A stretch of 64,000 nucleotides of DNA from Morella rubra (GCA_003952965.2 CM025849.1:29568464-29632463); one strand, 5' to 3'. Counted from the stretch's first letter, positions 49,903-62,809 are shown. Program-made: numbers and translations. The notes: generated by a model from the sequence alone, not told the origin.

Positions 49903-51715
49903 AGTGCGTTCGGAAAGCATTTCTGAAAACACTTTTTCGATTTCTTCACAGTTGAGAAGTCAAAACTGCCCTCTTATCAGCGCGTTTCTTCCAAAAGCTG
50001 TCAAGCATGTTATTTTGCTGGAAACGGTGTTAGCTATTTATATCAACTCCGACTAAATAAAGCCACTGTTATAGTTAAAAAAAAACAAATAAAGCCACTG
50101 TAAAACTGTCAGCTCCACACTTTGCGAATGCTGTTGACGTCTTTTCCGAAATACTGTAATTACATCTTCTATATATATATTTTAGGGGAAAATACACTTT
50201 TCACCCACGAACTACCATATATTTTACACTTTGCACCCTAAACTACCAATTTTGACATATTACACCCTCTAACTACCAATTTTTAACACTTTGCACTATT
50301 TCAAATTTTTAAACTAAAATGACGATAATGCCCTTAGATATTATTGTCAATTCATTAATTTCTCAAGGTATTATTGTCAAATGAAGGGTGCAAAATGTTT
50401 AATATTAGTAGTTAGAGGGTGTAATGTGTCAAAGTGGGTAGTTTAGGGTGCAAAGTGTATAACATTGGTAGTTTGAGGGTGTAATGTCTTAAAGATGGTA
50501 GTTTGGGGTGCAATGTGTCACTACTCCGGTAGTTTGTGGGTGAAAAGTATATTTTTCCCTATATTTTATTTTTTCTTCCGCTTTTTGTGTTTTTCTTCCC
50601 AGTTTGTTTTTTTCTTTTCCTTTGATTGTGCTTGCATCTGGTATATTTTTTTACTTTTTTTTTCCGTATTTTGTTTTTTTTTTTTCAGTTTGTTTTTTTT
50701 TTGATTGTGTTTGCATCTTGTATTTTTTTTTTTACTTTTTTTTCTTTCTTTTTTTTTTTTTTTCAGTTTATTTGCTTTGCAGTTGCATCCAGTATATTTT
50801 TTTACTTTTTTTTTCTTCCGTTTTTGTCTTTTCCTTACCTCCTCATTGCAAAAAGTCAACCGCAAATGTCTTTTTTCTGTTGATCGGCACTGCTGCAAGT
50901 GTCAGGACTTGCAAACAGTGTCCAACTACCTTCGGGGGAAAAGACATTCATGCCCACATTCTCTGCGACAAGGCCGAATCTACCTTAGGTCCAATTTCGT
51001 CATTTTAAACTGAAGGAATAAATTCTCTGGGACCCACTTAAATTTTGCGGTCGAAATTACCCCTACTCCACTTTTGAGTGTTTAATGCGGATGAGGTCAA
51101 AATTGTAATTATATAGTTACATTTGGGAGACATTTTGGTCCTACGAAAAATAAAGTAGATGAGAGTGCTGTGATATTTCTAATATTCAATAAGACCCTTT
51201 GAGTACTTTTATTGTTGCAGGTTTTTTTTATTGGTGTTATTTGATTACTGAAATTTTAGAAAATATTTTTAAAATTTTGAGAATCTTTTGAATATTGAAA
51301 TTTATTAGAGTTTGTGAAAAATGTGAAGTGTATAAAAAATATAAAGTTTATTAAAATTTGTGAAATATATTTAGTGTAATAGAAATTTTAAACTTTCAAA
51401 AAATTAGACAAACAAACTCTCCACACATAGTGCTCATTTAGTGCATGACCTAAAAAAAAAAAAGTTGAAATTATCCCCTCGAAAAGGATGTCGACAGCCT
51501 TCGGAGCTGACAGTTTTACACTGACTTTCTTTGTTTTTTTTTGTTAAAACAGTGGCTTTATTTAGTCGGAGCCTGCTTGATATAAACGCCGTTTTCAGCA
51601 AAATAACATGCTCCGACAGCCTTTTGGAAGAAAGGCGCTGACAAGAGGGCAGTTTTGACTTCTCAACTGGCAGGGAAACAAAAAAGTGTTTTCAGAAATG
51701 CTTTCCAAACGCACT
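49903..51715. mobile_element. Non-autonomous DNA element with TIRs of about 240 bp
   Basis: The left arm (49903-50150) and right arm (51478-51715) are reverse complements: AGTGCGTTCGGAAAGCATTT against AGTGCGTTTGGAAAGCATTT, then GAGAAGTCAAAACTGCCCTC, CATGTTATTTTGCTG and AAATAAAGCCACTGTT in both. The interior holds a MITE, a T-rich minisatellite, and a 55-codon block kept in all three copies. Long TIRs suggest a Mutator-like element, but no clear 8-9 bp target duplication is visible and no transposase is present. Confidence 0.65.
50185..50559. mobile_element. MITE-like hairpin, copy B
   Basis: Same element as 45197-45556, with fuller G-runs (for example GGGTGCAAAGTG). It sits inside the long-TIR element between its left arm and the minisatellite. 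Confidence 0.8.
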
Positions 51716-51869
51716 CTAGCTTCATGTGATGTCCTTTACTATGACCTTCGGGAACTAACATTTCATTGAAATTTTTCTTCAGTTTCTGCGTATATCTTCT
51801 AGATCTAAATGCTTTAGGGTATCTATGGAAATTAATCAAAGCAAAACAGGTTCTAATTGACAAACTACA

Positions 51870-51890
51870 CCCTCCCCCCCCCCCCCCCCC
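51870..51890. repeat. Poly(C) tract
   Basis: An uninterrupted run of about twenty C follows ACACCCTC. A shorter, interrupted run lies at the same place in copy C (55542-55565), and none in copy A. Confidence 0.9.
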
Positions 51891-52078
51891 TCTTCTCTGG
51901 CCGCCATATTGAGTACTCGTGAGTTTATATGGATATGCAATCTCTATAGAACCTAACTGGGCTCCTGATACTGGCCAGAATGCTTTTTCATTCCTTACAC
52001 ACTATACTGTAAATGGGAAGGTCTATGTTCCCCTTTTTAATAGAGTTCCGCTTTTAAGTGTTTTAATTTATTGTCCAG

Positions 52079-52530
52079 GCTTATATTCTATTGCTTAGTC
52101 CCTTCTCCTGGATCATTTTGCAAGTTCAGCTTGCACCTCAGGAGTTTGTAACAGGCATGCTGGCTGAACACAAAAGCTGCAATTTTTCTTTTGCTTTCTT
52201 TTTCCTGCAAACTACTCAAGGAATCATTGTTGTTCTGTATTAATTCAACAACAATAACTATTGTGATGTTCTTTGAAAATTAACTGATATTGACGATTGT
52301 TGGAATAGGATTGGCTATTTTTACTTGTATGCCAACAACATTATCCAATAGAGTTGCACTGACACAAGTATCCCAAATTTTTCTCTGTTCTCTCTATCGA
52401 TAGTTCTTTCAGCAAATACTATACTATATGCCTAACTTGGGTAGAAATGGCATAATTGCAGCTTGTTGGTGGGAACTTTGCTCTTGCTCTTGCAATGACT
52501 GTGATATCTAATTTATTAGGCATTTTAATA
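52079..52530 (+). pseudogene. BASS4: BASS4-like three-exon cassette, copy 2
   Basis: Exons 52079-52154, 52309-52367 and 52462-52530 are the same as in copy 1, at a constant offset of 4090, with identical splice sites including the GC donor after ACAG. Confidence 0.85.
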
Positions 52531-54159
52531 GTAAGTCCAGACTTTCCTTCATAGCTTACTACTCTCTTTTGGCCCTTAGTACCACCTTTAAATTATGCTA
52601 TATGGAAAGCTTCAAATATTAATATTTATGTCTGTTCTTGTTTCATGTTCGTAATCCAAAACCGTTATAGTGAAGAATGAGTGACTACTTTTATCATACA
52701 CTAACACCAATTAATGCTGCTTTTGTTTCACTTAGGCTGTAATATGGATTGTGGTAAATAATTAATGTGCCAATTATTGACTGGCAGTCCCATTTCTGGT
52801 TTATATAAGTCAAGATCTCAAAAGGACATGCAAATATACTTGACTTTTTTTTCAGCCTCTAGAAACGACCAAAATAAATGTTGCACTTTGGTTTCTGGGT
52901 GAAAAGAGAGGCTGTTTGCATCTTCCCTTGATCATTGAGTAGTGGTCCTTTGCTTTCATCATATAAAGGGTTGGGGTTTCCCTTGGTCACTTCTTTATAT
53001 ACCCCAGAACTTCCCCAAGTTGATGATTATTTGGTTCCATGAGAGTTTTATCTTGGTACGTGTTCCAGAATGCTTTAAACTACAGTGAACCAAAAAAAAA
53101 AATTGTAATCACAAGGGGTTAATATATTTCTTTCTGAATATGTTAATCTAGTTGACAATAGAACTTATCTGTGGTTATTTCTCCAGACACAAGTCTTCCA
53201 ATTTGTTTGACATTCCAATGGTAAGAGAACCTTGATCATCCTTTCCTTTGTTTATTGATGAAGCACTAAAATGTATGTTAAATCATGCTAGTTCAATTCC
53301 TAAACAATAGAATGGGGTTGAAAGAATTGCATGTTAATCTTTAGAATGCTAGCCAGCATTTTTGAGTGAGCTTGAGTATGAATTTCTATGTATCATAGTT
53401 TTTCTCCCCATTTAAGATTGTGCTGTTGTTCTTGCCCTTAGCATCATTCTGTGCCTAGATCTCAAGTGAATAGATGAAACTGTATCATTAGCTCATATTT
53501 TTCCCTTGATCTTTACCATTATGTCTCCTTTGTTTTTCCTTGCATGAAATTTCATAGATGAACCTCGAGATTCTGTAATGTGCTTTCTTTATTTTCCTTT
53601 TTTCAGGTCCTTTGTCTTGTTCAAATATTCAGAGAAATTCTAGTATTGACTTAGAGTTGTCTAGTTGATTAGGAAGTTATTGATTAATCAGTAGAGTTTT
53701 ATTCAATTTTCTTCACACATTAATCTTGATTTGATCGTTTTTGATATTGAAGTTAGAACTTGGGTTATGAAGTTTTTAATCAAATAAATTGCTATTAGAC
53801 GCTATTATGTGCTCTACGGTTCTTGCATTTTTTTTCAAACTATGTGACTGACAACAACTCTATTTTGGCCATGACAGCGACTAAGGGTGCCCATTTGGTT
53901 AATTTTAATTTAATGTTTTGTGACTCAGGTTCAGTGGCACAACAGTGTGGAAAGCATTTCTGAAAACACTTTTCGTTTTCCTAACAGTTAAGAAGTCAAA
54001 ACTGCCCTCTTATCAGCGCCTTTCTTTAAAAGCCGTCAAGCATGTTATTTTGCTGGAAACGGTGTTAAACGTTTTTATCAGCTCCTAATAAAAACACTTT
54101 AGAAAAAAAAAAGCAAGTAAAAAGGTTGAAGGTTTTGAGATAGTTTTTTCGTATTTTTC

Positions 54160-54177
54160 TTATATATATATATTTTT

Positions 54178-54237
<60 letters not shown>

Positions 54238-54320
54238 TTTTTCAGTTTATTTTTTTCTTTTCCTTTGATTGTGTTGCATCCTGTATATTTTTTTACTTTT
54301 TTTTTCTTCATTTTTTTCTT
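54160..54320. repeat. TA/T-rich tract and minisatellite remnant
   Basis: A (TA)n patch is followed by about 80 nearly pure T and then one minisatellite unit (CCTTTGATTGTG). It corresponds to the place where copies A and B have the MITE and the longer array. Confidence 0.85.
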
Positions 54321-55739
54321 TTCCTTGCCTCCTCATTGCATAAAGTCAACCGCAAATGTCTTTTTTCTGTTGATCGGCACTGCTGCAAGTGTCAGGACTT
54401 GCAAACAGTGTCCAACTATATTCAGGGGAAAAGACATTCATGCCCACATGCTCTGCGACAAGGCCGAATCTACCTTAGGTCCAATTTCGTCATTTTAAAC
54501 TGAAGGAATAAATTCTCTGGACCCACTTAAATTTCGCGGTCGAAATTACTCCTACTCCACTTTTGAGTGTTTAATGCGGATGAGGTCAAAATTGTAATTA
54601 TATAGTTCTAATTGGGAGACATTTTAGTCCTACAAATAAAATCTAGCTCTCAAATTTTATACGATCGTGTTTGGGAAACAAAAATTTTAACAAAAAATTA
54701 AAATTTTATTAAAATTGTAAGTTGGCAAACGCCCTGTATGCTTTATAACTTACTATAACAACTACTATTGACGGTCGCAGAAAAAGCAATAAATAAAATA
54801 GATGAGAGTGCTGTGATATTTCTAATATTCAATAAGACCCTTTGAGTACTTTTGCTGTTGCAGGTATTGTCAATATGTTATAGGTGTTGTTTGTTTACTG
54901 AAATTTTAGAGAATATTTTTAAAATTTTGAAAATTTTTTGAATGTTGAAATTTATTGAAGTTTGTGAAAAATGTAAAGTGTATGTGTAAAAATGTGAAGT
55001 TTATTAGAATTTGTAAAATATATTTAGTGTAGTAAAAATTTTAAGCTTTCAAAAAATTAGACAAACAAATACACCACACAGAGTACTCATTTAGTGCATG
55101 ACCCAAAAAAAAAAAAAAAACGTTGAAATTATCCCCTCGAAAAGGACGTCAACAGCCTTGCCAAAATGTGGAGATGATAGTTTCACAATGACTTTCTTTG
55201 TTTTTTTTGGCTAAAACAATGGCTTTATTTAGTCGGAGCCTGCTTGATATAAACGCCGTTTCCAGTAAAATAACATGCTCCGACAGTCTTTTGGAAGAAA
55301 GGCGCTGACAAGAGGACAGTTTTGACTTCTCAACTGGCAGGGAAACAAAAAAGTGTTTTCAGAAATGCTTTCCAAACGCACTCTAGCTTCATGTGATGTC
55401 CCTTACTATGACCTTAGGAAACTAACATTTCATTGAAATTTTTCTTCAGTTTCTGCTTATATCTTATAGGTCTAAATGCTTTAGGGTATCTATGGAAATT
55501 AATCAAAGCAAAACAGGTTCTACCTAATTGACAAACTACACCCCCCCCCCCCTCCCCCCTCCCTCTGCCCGCCATATTGAGTACTCGTGAGTTTATATGG
55601 ATATGCAATCTCTATAGAACCTAACTGGGCTCCTGATACTGGCCAGAATGCTTTTTCATTCCTTACACACTATACTGTAAATGGGAAGGTCTATGTTCCC
55701 CTTTTTAATAGAGTTCAAGTGTTTTAATTTATTGTCCAG

Positions 55740-56194
55740 GCTTATATTCTATTGCTTAGTCCCTTCTTCTCCTGGATCATTTTGCAAGTTCAGCTTGCAC
55801 CTCAGGAGTTTGTAACAGGCATGCTGGCTGAACACAAAAGCTGCAATTTTTCTTTTGCTTTCTTTTTCCTGCAAACTACTCAATGAATCATTGTTGTTCT
55901 GTATTAATTCAACAACAATAACTATTGTGATGTTCTTTGAAAATTAACTGATATTGACGATTGTTGGAATAGGAATGGCTATTTTTACTTGTATGCCAAC
56001 AACATTATCCAATAGAGATGCACTGACACAAGTATCCCAAATTTTTCTCTGTTCTCTCTATCGATAGTTCTTTCAGCAAATACTATACTATATGCCTAAC
56101 TTGGGTAGACATGGCATAATTGCAGCTTGTTGGTGGGAACTTTGCTCTTGCTCTTGCAATGACTGTGATATCTAATTTATTAGGCATTTTAATA
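55740..56194 (+). pseudogene. BASS4: BASS4-like three-exon cassette, copy 3
   Basis: Exons 55740-55818 (3 nt longer, still in phase), 55973-56031 and 56126-56194. The second exon carries changes that replace the Leu of LAIF with Met and a Val with Asp. Splice sites match the other copies. This is the copy next to the unique downstream exon at 57385. Confidence 0.85.
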
Positions 56195-57384
56195 GTAAGT
56201 CCAGACTTTCCTTCATAGCTTACTACTCTCTTTTGGCCCTTAGTACCACCTTTAAATTATGCTATATGGAAAGCTTCAAATATTAATATTTATGTCTGTT
56301 CTTGTTTCATGTTCGTAATCCAAAACCGTTATAGTGAAGAATGAGTGACTACTTTTATCATACACTAACACCAATTAATGCTGCTTTTGTTTCACTTAGG
56401 CTGTAATATGGATTGTGGTAAATAATTAATGTGCCAATTATTGACTGGCAGTCCCATTTCTGGTTTATATAAGTCAAGATCTCAAAAGGACATGCAAATA
56501 TACTTGACTTTTTTTTCAGCCTCTAGAAACGACCAAAATAAATGTTGCACTTTGGTTTCTGGGTGAAAAGAGAGGCTGTTTGCATCTTCCCTTGATCATT
56601 GAGTAGTGGTCCTTGCTTTCATCATATAAAGGGTTGGGGTTTCCCTTGGTCACTTCTTTATATACCCCAGAACTTCCCCAAGTTGATGATTATTTGGTTC
56701 CATGAGAGTTTTATCTTGGTACGTGTTCCAGAATGCTTTAAACTACAGTGAACCAAAAAAAAAAAATTGTAATCACAAGGGGTTAATATATTTCTTTCTG
56801 AATATGTTAATCTAGTTGACAATAGAACTTATCTGTGGTTATTTCTCCAGACACAAGTCTTCCAATTTGTTTGACATTCCAATGGTAAGAGAACCTTGAT
56901 CATCCTTTCGTTTGTTTATTGATGAAGCACTAAAATGTATGTTAAATCATGCTAGTTCAATTCCTAAACAATAGAATGGGGTTGTAAGAATTACATGTTA
57001 ATCTTTAGAATGCTAGCCAGCATTTTTGAGTGAGCTTGAGTATGAATTTCTATGTATCATAGTTTTTCTCCCCATTTAAGATTGTGCTGTTGTTCTTGCC
57101 CTCAGCATCATTCTGTGCCTAGATCTCAAGTGAATAGATGAAATTGTATCATTAGCTCATATTTTTCCCTTGATCTTTACCATTATGTCTCCTTTGTTTT
57201 TCCTTGCATGCAATTTCATAGATGAACCTCGAGATTCTGTAATGTGTGGAGTCTGCTTTATTATCCCCACATAAAAACTACTTTATCAAATACAAATTGT
57301 GTCATTGGTACTCTCTACACAAAATATCATTGTGCTTTGTTTCTCTCTTTTACCTGGAATAGGATATGATGTTTGTCTACACAG

Positions 57385-57498
57385 GTGCCATTTTGGATCT
57401 CAAAGTTTTTTGCTGATGGTTTTGGTGCATCCATTCCAACAAGAGAGCTATTTTGGAGTCTTATCGTCACACTTCTTATCCCTTTGATTTTGGGAAAG
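57385..57498 (+). pseudogene. BASS4: BASS4-like exon, helix region
   Basis: Flanked by ACACAG and GTTCCT, this 38-codon exon reads VPFWISKFFADGFG then LFWSLIVTLLIPLILGK, the best preserved part of the locus. It joins in phase 0 to the last exon of the cassette (GILI) and to the 22-nt exon at 60068. Confidence 0.88.
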
Positions 57499-60400
57499 GT
57501 TCCTTCCTTGCCTTTATGTGAAGCTGTTAGCATTATTTTGGTGAAGTATCTCATACCCTTGACTTGGATTTTTTAGTGGGACAGGTAGTAGTGTCCATGT
57601 GTAGCTAACAAAACCAGTCCCTAATTGATCTGCTAATTGATGCATAAGAACCCAATCTGCAATCACAATCACAGTCTTCCCTTTAGTTTGGACCTGTTTC
57701 AATGTAGTAATAGCATGAAAGAAGTAAAGAAAAACAAAAACTGCAACTTATCAAAATCATAAACATTGTTATGAACGTTAAAAACTGCAGACATAGTAAT
57801 CTCTGAACCAGATGATATATAAAGAAGTATGTGGGTTTGTGAAGTTTGCTTACTAAGTTGGTAAATTCTCTAAAACTAAAGCTGCAACTAGCTCAAGAAC
57901 TCATTTTCATTGAGTAACTGCTAAGTATTTAATCACTAGCCTTCCGGACCTTGCCCAATATGTGTTAAGCAAATTGGTAGGGGACTTGTGGTATGCTTGC
58001 TTACATTGTAATGTGGTCCAATTTGGTAGTTACTTCAGCTTAAATGTAAGTTAGAATATCAATAGTTATATCAAGAGCTAAGCTTGTGTGTCTTTTTTGC
58101 TCAAAAGAAGGGGATTGGCAGATAGCCACTCTCTCTCTCTTCCCCTTTCCCGAGGTAATCCAACACACACCGGCCTTCGCTCTGTTCACTGTTAAATAAA
58201 CTAAAACAGTACAAGAACATACTTACCTCTTTCCAATATTTATTTCTCTCTGGATGTGCAATGTCTTTTTGCTCTTTCTTGTCGTAAAACTTTGTGCCAT
58301 TCGTTTTAAGTACATTTTCATTTGGTTCTTCACATCACATTACAAACATGAAATATAAAATATAATCTAGTAAAATTTATGGTAGCAAAATGGAAGGTAA
58401 CTGGAGAAAGCAAGATGTAATCACGGATCAAGAGGGTATTTTCTTTCGTTGTTTTTATTGAAGAGAAAAATTAAGAAACTTTACTTCTCTTTAATAAGTT
58501 GCCCCATCTAAAGCCAAATCATCTGCTTCTCTATTATCTTCTTTGTATTTTTGAGAATATCAACCTCCAAACTATTACCACAAGATTTTAGGGTGTTGTT
58601 GATAGCATCTACAATTTTGTTAAAGTAGTTTTAATACATTAAAATACCATTAATAGGAGTTTTGGATCATTTGAAGCTTCTAATAGCGATTTTGGTTGGC
58701 AAAATTAATCCATTTCTGGAAGCCTTGGTCTCTGAAGGCATAAAAAAGAGATTGTCCCCAATGCAGCTGATTTCTGCACATTCAGCTCGAGTAAAGAATC
58801 TTTAAAAATTGATGCCACAAATGTTGGACCGTTTCCTTCCTTCGATCTGTTGAATTCAATTTTGTCTAGCCCTCTATGGTAAAGATGCCATTTTATGGTA
58901 TTCACGCTGTCTTTTTGCCTCTTATGAGTGCAGTATTATCAGCTCACATTGCGGCCTTTTTCCCTTTTAACAAGTATTCATCCTCCATATCTGTCAAATA
59001 GAATTTGTTACTTTTGTAGTAGGGTCATTTAGTAGAGTTTCTTTACCAACTCCAACCAGTAAATAACACTTACCACTTCATCTGCATATTTCATGCATCT
59101 GTCTCCAACTATGTAGTACATATGCTTAGCCATTGAACATTAATGAACAACTTTATCTTGATACTCAAAACTTCCACCAGTAGAAGACCTAATGTCATGT
59201 CGTCATTTCATCTTGTTTTACCAATACTTTAGTGTAGAGTTTGCTTTTTCTTAGCAGCCATGGGAATTATTTAAGTTTGCAAGCACATTTTATCTTCCTA
59301 CCAAGTGAAGAAAAAGCTTAAGTTTGATAAAGCAAGGCCGCATATCTCTACATGTTTGTATTCCTAGCAAACTAATTAGTCATTTCAAACATAAAAAAGA
59401 TCATCAGTACTAGGAACCCATCAGATGGAATCCTAATTTCTCATCTTAGAATTGGACTGGTCATAATCTTTTTACTGTATATTCATTAACAACTTTACTG
59501 ACTTACCCCTACCCTAGTTGTGTTATATTCACTGTACTAATCTAACTTGAAACACCTCTGTACAGTAGCATTCTTTTGTTGGAACACTTCTATAATGCTT
59601 TGGACCAATCCATTCATCTACCTAAAAAAAAAATGTAGTTGCAATTCCTTTTGGCAATTGGTTACAGAACATATATTTTTCCTTACCCACTTCTTTAGAA
59701 TATGAGGTAATATCAATAGGAGAAATACTTGCTCGTATCTTTCCTCTATTTTGGTTATTTTATGACTACTCTACAAAAGCAACAATCATTTGAATCCTAT
59801 ATTTTCTATATCAAAAGTCAAGAACTGAATAACTCCCCACACATGTATTCTGTGTTTCTTTCTATTATGTTGCACTTGTGCAATATGTGCTTCTCCACCA
59901 TGCATACTCCCTGCAGAGTTCTCTTTTCCTCTTCTCTAATTTGGTGCATATGGTACTGTGGATAGTGTTATAGTAAATATCAGATGGAGTGTTCAACTTC
60001 ACCATTTTTGTCATTCGCCTTTTCCTTCCACAGTTTGCAGGTTTTCTTATGTGCTTTTCGTTGACAGGTAATACGTGATATGGTGAAAGGTAATGGTTCT
60101 ATTGGTCTTTATCTTGCTTTTTTATTCATGAAATTTAATTCTTTTTGTGTACAGAAAGCTGCCAAATTCCCTCTTAACCTCCAAAAAATGTCCATGATGG
60201 TATTAGACTAAAGCAGATCGGCTATTTACTGCTTTTGGAGAAACTTTTAAGGATTTCTCTACATTTAATTTGAACTTGAGCATCACCCTCTACAGATTCA
60301 CATTGAATGCTTTTTACATCTTTAAGGGATAACGTTTTTATTAGCAGATATGACATATGTATTCTGGGAATAGGATGTGATTATCATTGCTATTGTTTGT

Positions 60401-61372
60401 TGTACTTAATCTTTCTGTGTTCTTTTGCAGAAAAGATCTGATTATGATTTGGTTGTAGTTCTGATCAATATACATTGCTCGTAATCGAAGGATCTTCTCA
60501 ATGATAAGTACAGTACTTCATAGTCTTGTAAGTATGTATTTCTTCTAACTCATTATGCAAGGCCTTTTCCATGTTTTACAGCTGTACAATTAAATATTAA
60601 TGCTACTTTTGTTTATTACCTTTGAGAAGCTATGTTTTTCTTTCCTGGTTTTGAAATATTGAGTTAGAAATAGACAACAGCCTCTCAAATTATAGTAGAC
60701 AATTTTGTCAGAAGCTCAAAAGGTTTAGTATTTAGTATAAAACCCATGATTAGAAGCTTAATCATGCAGTATGTAGTATTATTTAACTAGTTCGAGGGAA
60801 CTATATACATGTCGGGTAAATGAATATTCGACGAGTTTCAACTATGATACCTAGATTATGAAGGTGTTACATCAAGTCTCACATTGCATGGATCAATTGC
60901 GAGCGTATTGTATGAGTCCTAATTTTTACTTTTGTTAGGTAATAAGCATATAACAAGCATTTCCATAGGTCATGACACATGTTATCACTGATATGCATCC
61001 TGAAGAACCACTACATAGTGCAGGCCCTTATGAGGGCATCAAAAAATCAAGTTGGGGTGATTCCACAATTCGTTATGCCAAGCTTCATTTGATTGGATGG
61101 GTTATGAATGTATAGTAGTCCTAGGTCCACAATTGTTTCTAGGAAAAAATGGGCATTATAAGTGACTCTAGAAAGATCCAACAATAACTTCAACCATTTC
61201 TTTTCTGATGATGCAATTATGACTTGTGTTTCCGTGAGTCGTAACATCAACCCCAACAATGTGTTTACTTTACTAGACTACTGTATATTGGATTACGACG
61301 TCTACTTCCATGCTACAATGAAGCATAGTATCAATTGTGTAATGCACCCTTATTTGGGAATACCCTTTAAGT

Positions 61373-61592
61373 AGAGTTATGCTAAAAATACCAATTGTCA
61401 TGTTCTTCGGGTAAAATGACACACTGCAAAGATTAAAGGAAATTTCTAGGAGGGTAGGAAGAAGTTAGGAAGCAAATGGCAAGGAGAGTTATGCTAAAAA
61501 TACCAATTGTCATGTTCTTTGGGTAAAATGACACACTGCAAAGATTAAAGGAAATTTTTGGGAGGGTAGGAAGAAGTTAGGAAGAAAATGGC
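61373..61592. repeat. Tandem duplication, period 112 bp
   Basis: Units start at 61373 and 61485 (AGAGTTATGCTAAAAATACC) and are almost identical over the whole length, with only a handful of differences. It lies in a BASS4-locus intron and is recent. Confidence 0.9.
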
Positions 61593-61839
61593 TTTGAAGT
61601 CTTTAAGAAGCAATGGCTTCAACTGATTAACTTTGAAACTTATTTACATAGCAAAACTTGATTGTTTGGAAATACTTATTCAATCAATGCTTCTTGACTT
61701 GTTCATTTGTCCGTTTGCATCTACCTTCAATCTCTTTTTCTCTGGGTATTCCTTACTGGATTTTTTCACATGAATTTTATTATGCTTTTTTTGATATTTT
61801 CTACCCTCCACTAATAATTGTTTTTCTACCATTTTCTAG

Positions 61840-62474
61840 ACACCATGGATGCAAGTAAGTAAATCAAGGTCATTGATTCTAATATCTAAGCCGCGAGTAT
61901 TTATTGAAGCCATTGGGATGGGAATGTGAGTTCTTCATAAATCAAGAACATTCTTTGTGTGACATCTATTTAGTTGTTCTATCTTGCTTTTAAAAATAAT
62001 AGTGGAAACGAGAGTACTTCCTTTTATGTCATGCCAAGTACCAAGAAATATACAACTTATGTTATTTCCTTCTATGAACAGAGTGGGGTGCTAGCACCTG
62101 GGGTATCCGTTGACTTTGCTCATTAAATAAAAGGGTCTTTCCACTGGTCTCCCTCTGTTATGGGATATTTGCATCATTAGCTGACTTAGCCAAATAACTT
62201 TCAATTTAGTTCGTTCTAGTGAGCAAACTAATACAATCGATACAACAGGCTACCCTCTATTTTAGTGATTAAACTAGCATTCTTTGGAAAATAAAAGAAG
62301 AAAGTTATCATCTCACAAAGATGAATATCTTCATATGCTTGCAGACTTGTGCATCTCACCTTACTCAGGTTTAACACCATTGCAGTCAAGTGCATGTCTG
62401 TTGGTTGTGGTGGTTGTGAATCAATTTTTGCCAAGAAAGAGAATTTCCGCTCAATCTTAATAGTTTGTAGCCAG
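61840..62474 (+). pseudogene. BASS4: BASS4-like exons, late helices
   Basis: Exon 61840-61925 (TPWMQVSKSRSLILISKPRV) follows TTTCTAG and ends GGAAT before GTGAG. Exon 62345-62474 follows TTGCAG and starts with ACTTGTGCATCTC, giving ILVHLTLLRFN and ending ILIVCSQ before GTTAG. Together they align with the PWIQVSRSRSLLLSVQP and LLHLSLLAFN to LLVSSQ region of BASS4 with clean phases. Confidence 0.85.
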
Positions 62475-62809
62475 GTTAGTTTAGTAGAGGTGATTGATAA
62501 GATACATTAGCTACGTATATTATTTGCCTTTATTGTCAGATGACTAATCAGATGGTTCCATCATGGAAACTGTTTGGATCAAACTGGAAATAGTACGCAA
62601 TTATCCAATGTTGATCTATATCCACACTTACTACTTAACCATCCAATAGATAAAACTACCATTTAAAAAAGCTCTAATCCCCTTTGGAATATCTTGTACC
62701 TTACTATTGGCTTAAATGAGTTTATGGGTGTAAATTCATCTACCCACTTGTTTCTTCGTGTTGGATATGCTAGAAACTGAAAATTGTCCAAAAGCAAAGA
62801 AAAAAAAAC

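Larger units (their letters stand above)
48571..53581. repeat. Segmental duplication, copy B
   Basis: It begins inside a BASS4 exon (AGCATGG) and repeats the retroposon, the long-TIR element and the exon cassette. It ends within CTGTAATGTG, where copy C begins. The junction shares the word ATGTG with the source sequence at 44528 and 49516, a short homology at the breakpoint. Confidence 0.88.
53582..57243. repeat. Segmental duplication, copy C
   Basis: It aligns with 49520-53581 but lacks the MITE and retroposon. It has more substitutions than copies A and B have between each other, so the C split is older. It ends at CTGTAATGTG, after which the unique BASS4 sequence continues. Confidence 0.88.

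Noticed and set aside
57514-57702. Minus-strand frame reading KGKTVIVIADWVL
   Set aside because: It looks protein-like, but is only 62 codons long, in a BASS4-locus intron, with no start, splice or family evidence.
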